From positions 52,445,119-52,509,118 of the forward strand of contig CM043952.1 of assembly GCA_014529385.2 (NCBI GenBank): a DNA stretch of 64,000 nt, in the 5' to 3' direction. The translations under genes were made by a program, and so were the position numbers. Each line of letters begins with the position of its first letter. Position 1 is the stretch's first letter. This stretch comes from Adiantum capillus-veneris (taxonomy: Eukaryota; Streptophyta; Polypodiopsida; Polypodiales; Pteridaceae). Of this stretch, positions 56,272 through 64,000 are shown piece by piece. The notes beneath the pieces were generated by a model. The model saw nothing but the letters and a program-made list of their open reading frames with translations. It made no database searches and was not told the DNA's origin.

Positions 56272-57480
56272 AAAACCATCATGAGCATTCTCATAAAGAT
56301 AGTTCAGAAGGAACCACACCAATGGGACACCAAACTCCATACATTGTTATGGGCTTATCGGACTACCTACGAGGTTACTACTGGAATGACACCTTTCAGA
56401 ATGGTGTATAAAATGAAGGTAGTAGTTCCAATGGAGTTTGCCATTCCTAGTCTCAGATTGGCAGTTGAACATGTAGTGGACTTTAACCAAAATTTGAAGC
56501 AGAGGTTGGACGAGCTGTTACAAATGGATGAGATAAAAAAAGGGCCATGTTAGAATAGGAAGTAGTGTAGCAAAGGAGGAATCACAAGCATGATAGTAAG
56601 ATCAAGGTGAGAGAACTCAAGAGGGGTGATCAAGGTCAAAGAATTCAAGAGGGGTGATCTAGTGCTATTATATCAGTCAAAACCGGGACCCAAAAAAATA
56701 GCATGGTCACGACCCTATGAAGTTGATTGGGTATTATCTAATGGAACGCTCATATTAAGAGATTTATGTGAATTATTGTTGCCTAGAGTCTATAATCGGG
56801 CCAAGATCAAGCTATATTAAGCCAGATCATTAGAAGAACTCTACGAAACACAAGAACTAGAAGACCTTATGGCCAATCACCACACTCTGAAACAGGCAGT
56901 TACAGAAAAATATATATACCAACCTTTAGTAGACATTGTTGATCTAGAAGGGAATTTTACAATGAATATGAAAGATCTATAAAATCTACTCAAATCCATG
57001 AAGTCAAACTTAGGAGAAATTGGATTATTACTAGTGCCCTTGTCAATCAAGTCTTAGTTGAATACATTAAGAGGAAAGATGTTGATGAAGATGAAGAAGA
57101 GCTAGAGGAAGATCAAGAGCAGGGGGGAGGACATGGGAGCCAGTCATGAGGAAAATGATCATCCACCTTCGAACTGAGCAACCAACTAGAAGAGATCAAT
57201 CCACAAAAGGTATTGGTTCAACTAGACAGGCTGACCAGTCTCAGGAGCAAACTAAAACTTAGAGTCAGTCTAACCAGCATCAAACTCAAGATAAATTTGA
57301 GACACAAGGCCATACTAGTTCCCAAAAGGCAACAACATAGTAGGTCATTGTTCCATAGACAATAGGGAACAAGAGCAAAGGAAAGACAAGGCTATTGGAG
57401 TCTAATCCAGACTCAAAATCTAAATAAGGTCATTCAACTGAGCTGCTAACCTTAAATAAGACCCTCAGATGACAAAAAGC
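56272..57480 (+). pseudogene. Gypsy-C, right part: integrase C-terminus and extra ORF remnant
   Basis: Resumes at the duplicated AAAAC. The integrase reads WDTKLHTLLWAYRTTYEVTT, GMTPFRMVYKMKVVVPMEFA, and FKRGDLVLLYQSKPGPKKIA followed by SRPYEVDWVLSNGTLIL. A tandem duplication of about 35 bp (GATCAAGGT...AGAGGGGTGATC) lies at 56600-56660. From about 56820 the region corresponds by position to the extra ORF of Gypsy-1, with an acidic run (DVDEDEEELEEDQEQ near 57078-57122). The 3' LTR is missing: near 57480 the sequence changes to minus-strand Gypsy-E. Confidence 0.78.
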
Positions 57481-58045
57481 ATCCCAAATTCAAGAATTAA
57501 TGTATCATGGGTGTCCTGCTTTAGGTATATCATGAGCTTCTTGTAATATTTGAAGTTTGATTCCACCTTGATTTGGAATACAATGACGGCTATTGAAGTA
57601 AAGGTCATCTCCTTCAACATGGAAGCCTTTGATTTGCCTTTCGAGCTTTTCTTTTTGATTATTTAAGTTCATCAAATACTGGATTTTTATGTAATACTGA
57701 TCTTGACTTATACCTTCTCGAATAAGGTCAATTAAAGAAGTAGTAGAGGTTGTGATACCCGCTACAATACTCTTTTTTCTCAAGGCATTGGCCACAAAAT
57801 TTTCCTTTCCGGGTTTATATTCGATTCCAAAATCATATTCTCATAACAACTCCATCCATCTTCGTTGTCGCATATTTAGGGCAGTTTGGTGTAGATCCAC
57901 ATTAGGCTTTTATGGTATATATGTAGTTCAAATCTCCTTCCAAGAAGATAGTGTCGCCATATTTTTAAGAGCATGCACAACGGCCAATAATTCAAAGTCA
58001 TGTGTAGGATAATTTAACTCATGAATACATTTGTGCATCCAATGT
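57481..58045 (-). pseudogene. Gypsy-E RNase H and integrase zinc-binding part
   Basis: On the - strand: RNase H end ELNYPTHDFELLAVVHALKN, then NMRQRRWMELL-stop-EYDFGIEYKPGKENFVANAL and the integrase N-terminal EAHDIPKAGHP (the first part of the H2C2 finger). The rest of the integrase is absent, cut at the junction with Gypsy-C. The other part of the element is at 62286-64000, beyond element F. Confidence 0.8.
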
Positions 58046-60108
58046 TGGTCGACCATAGAAGACGGCATGGGCAAGCATGTGCAAGCTAGTAGAAGCATGG
58101 CAAAGGGCTAGAGAAGCTAGCAAGATCATGGGCAGATAGGTAGCAACGGATATGTATGGCTGATGCGGTTTATAGGTCAAGAAAGGCTCCACAAGGGACT
58201 AATTTGAGGAAAAGATGAAGGAGGTTCAAGGTGCAGTATTTGGGCTTAGAAGTGTAGAGCTTGAGGTGCTGAAGGAACAGGTCCAGACGGCTCATCAAAT
58301 AGAGCTACGGAGCCCAAGATATTGGAGTTTGAATGTGCAATGCATTGCAGATCCTTAGCGGATAGGCCAACTCGGGACAAGTGGACCAAATGGATGTCAA
58401 TCTATAGGCGTGTAGTGCTCAAGATATGGAGTATACACGTCTTTTCAGATTGCAGACCAGATCTGTGGATTGCACGATATGGCCAATTGAAGTTTTGCCA
58501 GGGGCTAGGCTAGTGCCCACCTGACTACATGGGGAGTCATGCCATCTTGCATTTTTTGGGCCGCGATAGAGTTCAAGGAGGTGCTATGCAGTGAATGGAG
58601 CCATTGAGAATTGAATGCTTATCAAACGGAGCCCGCAGTGAAAAGTTATAGCAATTGGGAGTCGAGGTGCATTTGTTTGTGATTGATTGCAGGTGAAATC
58701 TAGAATTTTTGCGGCCTCCGTTTGGGGTCTCAGGGGAATCTTGAAATGCGGCAAGGACCAAGTACTTTTGAGTCGGCACAGTGAAATTTTGGTCGGGCTT
58801 TGCGGCTTGGATATTGAACTATCGAGGAGGACATGGGAGCCAGGGGAAGAAGGGCCAAAAAACGAGCTTTTTATATATTTTTGGAGAGTTTTTTTGTGGG
58901 CATGAAGGGGCATATGGCTAGTGACTTCCACGTGGTGGGCTATTACCCCATAGGCGGATCCCGAAGGTGACAAAGTGGGTATAAGACTCACAGCGTGAAA
59001 CCCTTTTGGTATTATGAAAGTGAGTGGGAGCTCCTCCTCTATGAGGTTATGGTTGCCAACCCGTTGGGCACTGCGCAGTGGCTTGAGGGGAGCTCCCCTA
59101 GTTTTGGTTGGTGTAGGTGGCAGTGGCCGATGGCGACGGGAGTGTGGGCCAGTGGAAGTTGGTAATGATGTGGTAGTTGGCTCCACCCTACTGGGCTGGC
59201 TTCCCTCTCTTTTTGGGCCCCAAAATTTTTGAAGACAAGCTTCCCCCCCACTAGCGATATCGCTAGTGCTTGGAGAGGAACGGGTCCCATGAAAAAAAGG
59301 CAGGCAAAGAGAATGCTAGAGGGAAGTCCCATGGCAGTGGCAGTAGAGAGAGAGAAAGAGACAGTTTGAGAGACAATTAAAAAATAAGTTCAAAGGCCTA
59401 GAGGGCAATCCCAAAGGGCAAGCTCAAGAGGTGAGTGCGCGGCTGAGTCGGGCGGACAAAAAAACAAAGGTACACCATGCAATAGTTGCCAAATTTGAAG
59501 TATGCGAAGTGCTAGGAATGCAAGGAGGATTTTAAATGGAGCTCAAAGTGGTCTGTAGGAGCTAGAGGAGCTCACATTTTTTTCTTTTTTTGGGTCTCAT
59601 AGCCCCTCTATAAAAGGGGATGAACGTTAATTCTGAGGGGCTTCTTCCATTGGGTTTTTGTTGGGGAACCATTGGGCCTTTTTGCATGTTGACGTTTTTG
59701 CCGAGGTTTGTGCCCCGACAAGGAATTGGTTGTATATGGTGTTGTATATGCAAGAAGGCCATTGGTTGTTGTCTCTTGGCATCATTCCCCCTTTCCCTTT
59801 CAGTTCTCTGCTTGTGTGTGTGTGTTTTCGAGCATGTGTCGGCGTGTGTGGCCCCCCATGGTTTTTTATGCAAAGGGAGATAGAGAGAGGATGTGTGGGT
59901 GTGGAAGGTTTTGAATTGGGTAGATCAGAGTGATTGGGTCTGTTTGCTGCATTGGAGAGCATGTGTGCATAAGGTCATGTGCAGGTGGTGGTTTGATTGT
60001 GGGTAGTGTCAAGTTTTGAAGATGCTAGTGGATTGGGGTGATGTGTACGACCTAGGCTATAATGAGGCATTGTGTTGTGTGCTGGCTGTGTTCCCCTTCC
60101 CCTCTCCA
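58046..60108 (+). repeat. Element F 5' LTR
   Basis: 58763-60108 matches 60961-62285. The first 717 bp occur only here, so the full LTR is about 2.06 kb if the left boundary is right. It contains TATAAAAGGGGATG at 59610-59623 as a probable promoter box. Confidence 0.7.
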
Positions 60109-60416
60109 TCTTCTAATGCCCCCACTAAGGAGTTGTCTGATGCTTTGGTTGGAAGTTGGAAGCGGTGTTTGGTAGCGGACAAAGTGGTTGGCTGATGGTC
60201 AAACTGTTTGATGGTCAATTTGAAGCTGGCAAAGATGGTGGAGCCAGGTTTTGTTCCCCTTCCCCTCTCCATCTTCTAATGCCCCCACTAAGGAGTTGTC
60301 GGATGCTTTGGTTGGAAGTTGGAAGCGGTGTTTGGTAGCGGACAAAGTGGTTGGCTGATGGTCAAAGTGTTTGATGGTCAATTTGAAGCTTGCAAAGATG
60401 GTGGAGCCAGGTTTTC
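60091..60416 (+). repeat. 163-bp tandem duplication over the LTR/primer-site junction
   Basis: 60091-60253 and 60254-60416 are near-identical. Each holds the last bases of the LTR (TTCCCCTTCCCCTCTCC), the primer-site candidate and the leader up to GGAGCCAGG. The element therefore has two copies of the site. Confidence 0.9.
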
Positions 60417-60960
60417 GCCCCATATTTACAAGCACTGAGGATCCCGAGGATTGGTTAGCAGATTTTGAGTTATGGCTCCTGCTGCCTGCTTTTGATGCAT
60501 ATGTTGACATGTGAAAATGCTGCAAGACGGTGCCGCTGTTGATGCGAGGACGAGCCAAGGTGTGGCTCAATAGTTTAAAGAGCAGTGATCAAGGATCATG
60601 GCAAGGATTGCTAAGTCAATTTTTGGAGCTGGGCGTGTTAGTAGAGCCTATTGAGGTAAGGCCTACTATTGGTTATGTTCGTTGGAGATTTCCGGTTTAT
60701 GATGTGCATCTACCGAGGGTGGACAAGCTTTTCAACGAGGAGAAGCTCCATGTCAAGGTGAACTAAGGTGCAAAAGCACTAGCAGATGTTGAGGTTCTAG
60801 AGCAGATTGAAGAGGTAAAGCCTGTTCTTGTGGAAACTTTGCATGAAAGGATAGCAGAATGCAATCAGGTTGTAGATACGAAGGGTTCATAAGTAGGTGA
60901 AGAAAGTGAGCAAAGCCATGGAGATGGTGAAGCATTTATGGACCAGCAAGTAGGACCAGG
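60400..60960 (+). pseudogene. Element F gag remnant
   Basis: Reads FTSTEDPEDWLADFELWLLL, a TGA, then PLLMRGRAKVWLNSLKSSDQ and GSWQGLLSQFLEL: the capsid core of Ty3 gags (P-x-x-W-L ... A-x-x-W-L-N-S-L ... W-x-x-L-x-x-x-F). From about 60640 the similarity stops and an unassigned acidic, Glu/Val-rich frame follows up to the second LTR. No protease, RT or integrase. Confidence 0.65.
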
Positions 60961-62285
60961 TAATTTTGAGTCGGCACAGTGAAATTTTGGCCGGGCTCTG
61001 CGACTTGGATATCGGACTATCGGGCAGGATATGGGAGCCAAGGGAAGAAGGTCCAAAAAAAAAGTTATATATATATTTTTGGAGAGTTTTTTGTGGGCTT
61101 GAGGGGGCATATGGCTAGTGACTGCCACATGGGGGGCTATTAGCCAATAGGCGGATCCTAGAGGTGACAAAGTGGGTATAAGACCCACAGCGTGCAACCC
61201 TTTTGGCCTTGTGAAAGTGAGTGGAAGCTCCTGATTTGTGAGGCTATGGTTGCCTATCTGTTGGGCGTTAATCAGTGGCTTGAGGGAAGCTCCATTGGTT
61301 TTGGTTGGTGCACGTGGCGTTGGCCGGTGTAGTGACGCGAGTGTGGGCCAACGAAAGTTGGTGATGACGTGGGAGTTGGGTGCACCCGACAAGGCTAGGT
61401 TCTCATGCCTATTGGGGCCCCCAAATTTTTTGAAGACAAGCTTCCCCCCCACTAGCAATATTGCTAGTGCTCAGGGAGGGACGGGCCCCGCAAGAGAAAA
61501 GGCATGTAGAGAGAATGCTAGAGGGTAGTCCCTTGCAAGTGGTAGTAGAGAGAGAGAAAGAGAAAATTAGAGAGCCAATTAAAGAATGTTCAAAGGCCTA
61601 GAGGGAATTCCCAAAGGGTAGGCTCAAGAGGTGAGTGGGCGGCCAAGTCGGGTGGACCAAAAAACAAAGGTGCACCATGCAATAGCTGCCAAATATGAAG
61701 TATGCCAAGTGCTAGCAATGGAAGAAGGATTCTATGGAGCTCAAAGTGGACTGTACGAGCTAGATGAGCTCACATTTTTTTCTTTTTTTGGGTCTCATAG
61801 ACCCTCTATAAAAGGGGATGAATGTTACTTTTGAGGGGCTTCTTCTATTGGGTTTTTTTGGGGAGCCATTGGGGATTTTTGCCTATTTAAGTTTTTGCCG
61901 AGGTTCATGCCTGCAGGGGATTGGTTGTTTATGGTGTTGTATATGCAAGAAGTCCATTCATTGCTGTCTCTTGGCGTCATTCCCCCTTCCCCTTTGTCTT
62001 TTCTGCTTCTGTGCATGTGTGCCCCCACAAGGTTTGTCGGGCAAAGGGAGAAAGAGAGAGGTTGTGTGCATGTGGAAGGCTATGAATTGGGCAGAGCAGA
62101 GTGATCAGGTTTGTTTCAGGCATTGCAGAGAGTGTGTGCGTATGGTCATGTGCAGATGATGGTTTGCTTGTGGGTCATGTTGAGTTTTGAAGGTGAACTA
62201 TAGTGGATTGGAGTGTTGTGCATACCCTGGGCTATAGTGAGGCATTGTGTTGTATGCTAGGTGTGTTTCCCTTTCCCTCTTTCCA
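60961..62285 (+). repeat. Element F 3' LTR, truncated
   Basis: Begins TTTTGAGTCGGCACAG after a junction without polypurine tract, matches 58763-60108 and ends CTTTCCA. Promoter box TATAAAAGGGGATG at 61807-61820. Confidence 0.82.
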
Positions 62286-63190
62286 ATGTAACTTATAGGA
62301 TTCATAAGCTATTGGTTTTCCTTCTTGAGATAGAACGCCACCGATTGCTTGTCCACTTGCGTCAGTGAGCACACTGAATTTCTTTGAGAAGTCTGGAAGC
62401 TGTAGTATTGGAGCATTCACCAAATGTTATTTGAGTTTCTCAAAACTTACTTGAGTACGTTCATTCCAAGTAAACACCTTAGCCTTCTTAAGCATATTAG
62501 TCAATGGAGATGCAATCTTAGCGTAGCCTTGAATAAATGTACGATACCATCCCGTTAAACCAAGAAAGCCATGTACTTCTTGTACTGAATTAGGTGTAGG
62601 CCAAGCTATAACAGCTTCGATATTACTTGGATCAATAGAAACACCAGCCTTGGATACAATAAATCCCAAATATTCCACTTTGTCAGTGAAGAAGGTCCAT
62701 TTTCTACATTTAGCATAAAGTTGATTTTGATGGAGAATTTCAAGTAGTCATCGTACATGTTGATTGTGTTCTTCTTTGTTCCTTGAGTAAATCAAGATAG
62801 CATCAAAGAAGACAAGAACAAAATCATCAAGATGCTCTTAGAATACAACGATCATGAGACGATTGAAAGTTGCCAGAGCATTGGTAAGTCCAAAGGCATA
62901 ATTGTAAATTAACAACATCCAAAATGAGTATTAAATCCTATCTTTGGTATGTTCTCCTCCTTGATTTAGATTTGGTAATACCCTGACTTAAGATCAATTT
63001 TTGTGAAGATAGAAGCTCCATGTAAGTGGTCAAGTAGTTCATCAATCCTTGGTATTGTATACTTCTTCTTGACTGTTACCTGGTTCAATCCATGATCATC
63101 AATACAGAGATGTAGAGTACCATCCTTCTTCCGATTAAAGAGAATAAGAGTACTCCATGGAGAAACGTTGGGTCAAATGAAGCCTTGTTC
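62286..63190 (-). pseudogene. Gypsy-E reverse transcriptase and start of RNase H
   Basis: Minus-strand pieces in shifting frames: [54 protein letters not shown] (the Y-x-D-D box reads FFDA), then MEYLGFIVSKAGVSIDPSNI and HGFLGLTGWYRTFIQGYAKI (connection), and LQLPDFSKKFSVLTDASGQA, the RNase H start. It breaks at Y-E-S-Y-K-L-H where element F is inserted. The active-site change and the frameshifts mean loss of function. Confidence 0.85.
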
Positions 63191-64000
63191 AAGAAGTTGA
63201 GCTAGTTCCTCCTTCAGTTCCAGGTATTAACATTTTGTATGGCCTACGGGCAACTGGTTGAACTCCTAGAGTAAGCTCTATTGCATAATCAACATCATGC
63301 TTGGGTGGTAATTGTGAAAGTTCTTCAGGAAATAAATAATCAAATTCTGTTATCCACTCAGGTTCATGTGAATCTAACTTCTTCTCCTTAGGGTTAAGCT
63401 TTATTGCATAAATCCTTTCATTCTTTCTATGACTCTTCATAAGTTTGGTAAAGTTTACTAGCCTAGCTTAAGCTTTCCCTGTTTCCTAATAACTATAACC
63501 CTAGAATTTTGGTCATTCCCGACTGTTAATGACGCATCTTTACAATGCATGTGAGCATCATTTGGTGTTTGAGTTATTGAAAATTGCTCATTTACTCCCT
63601 GATGTTCAACTGAGCATGAACATATGCGTTTTCTTGATTCCCTTCACCTCTAGCCCCTTGAGCTCTGGTAACTTGAGGTCTCCCTTGAGGTCTTCGATTT
63701 TCCTCCTTCTCCTCAATGAGGTTGACAGTTAATGTTTCAGTTTTTGTTATTGTTGGCAGACGGTCCATTCTGAAAAAAAGGTGGATTGCCTAGTTTGAAG
63801 TTCCCTTGATTTTGAGGTTGTCTCTGGTTTTGGTTAAAGTTCTATTGATTGAAGTTCCTCTAATTCGTTGATGGTCCAGGTCTAAAATTTCCAAAATTTT
63901 GAGTTAGATTGAAGTTCCTACGTTCATAATTGTCCACCAACCCAGTGAAGATTGAATTGTTAAATGGAAAATCCTTGGACTGATGACCAGGATCAAAACA
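63189..64000 (-). pseudogene. Gypsy-E gag C-terminus to protease-RT linker
   Basis: 63440-63189 is the acidic linker before RT (DYAIELTLGVQPVARRPYKM, the I-x-L-x-x-G-x-x-P-x-x-x-R-P-Y-R lead-in). At 63760-64000 lies an Asn/Gln-rich gag tail (NFNQNQRQPQNQGNFKLGNP) with a partial knuckle-like CFDPGHQSKDF at the window edge. The protease active site is not found; the region between (63441-63620) is degraded. The element continues beyond 64000. Confidence 0.65.

Larger units (their letters stand above)
58046..62285 (+). mobile_element. Element F: gag-remnant LTR element related to X
   Basis: Inserted in the RNase H frame of Gypsy-E. ATGT stands on both sides (58042-58045 and 62286-62289), with a further shared A on the left. 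The LTR copies are 58046-60108 (about 2.06 kb, TGGTCGACC...CTCTCCA) and 60961-62285 (1.3 kb; it lacks the first 717 bp). The interior is under 0.9 kb and holds a gag remnant only. The sequence after the 5' LTR resembles that of element X. The strand is inferred from the gag direction. Confidence 0.75.

Noticed and set aside
58584-59332. Open frames of 97-200 codons on the - strand in element F, also 60865-61458
   Set aside because: They lie in both LTR copies, show no known motif, and LTRs are normally non-coding.

Overview
This is a nuclear segment of a land plant with a large, transposon-filled genome. The evidence is Ty1/Copia and Ty3/Gypsy LTR retrotransposons with tRNA-type primer sites (two use the plant iMet-type site TGGTATCAGAGC), an En/Spm CACTA transposon with a Transposase_24 gene, a non-coding LTR element (LARD type), long (CT)n, (GA)n and (CA)n tracts, and two fragments of typical plant host genes. 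I cannot name the species. I found no intact host gene, no rRNA or tRNA gene, and nothing bacterial. Almost every coding frame is a decayed retroelement gene.

Layout. (1) 703-17992: Copia A on the + strand, flanked by GGGGG. It holds a solo LTR (1412-2282) and an 11.26-kb CACTA element (3870-15133). The CACTA is flanked by a GGC duplication and splits one codon run of the Copia polyprotein. Inside the CACTA lie a TnpA-like gene (- strand), a second copy of the same Copia family (Copia B, - strand, 6471-11851), a foldback element with 177-bp tandem units (11852-13245), and a captured fragment of a heavy-metal-associated isoprenylated protein gene (HIPP; 13700-14059, - strand). (2) 18568-27539: Gypsy-1 on the + strand with 0.5-kb LTRs and a TGTAT duplication. 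It carries gag, protease, RT, RNase H, integrase and an extra downstream ORF that contains an antisense piece of an organellar-type HSP70 gene. Gypsy-1 sits inside an older minus-strand gypsy (Gypsy-G), whose gag pieces lie at 27545-30110. (3) 32516-43378: a gag/protease-only element with LTRs of about 1.15 kb (element X). Its left LTR is interrupted by a minus-strand chromodomain gypsy (33000-39499). (4) 43379-47990: unassigned AT-rich DNA with microsatellites. (5) 48000-57480: a degraded Gypsy-1 relative (Gypsy-C), split by a 7.15-kb LARD (49118-56271, TSD AAAAC). (6) 57480-64000: a minus-strand gypsy (Gypsy-E), split in its RNase H by another gag-remnant element (element F, 58046-62285).

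History. Target duplications and re-joined reading frames give a relative order of insertion: Copia A before CACTA before Copia B; Gypsy-G before Gypsy-1; element X before the chromovirus; Gypsy-C before the LARD; Gypsy-E before element F. The premature stops in Gypsy-1 are mostly TAG and TGA in otherwise continuous frames, as expected from deamination of methylated CAG and CGA.

The most unusual content is the two host-gene captures. One is a HIPP fragment in a DNA transposon that keeps its native C-terminal CaaX box. The other is an HSP70 fragment inside a retrotransposon's accessory ORF, bounded by a 12-bp direct repeat.
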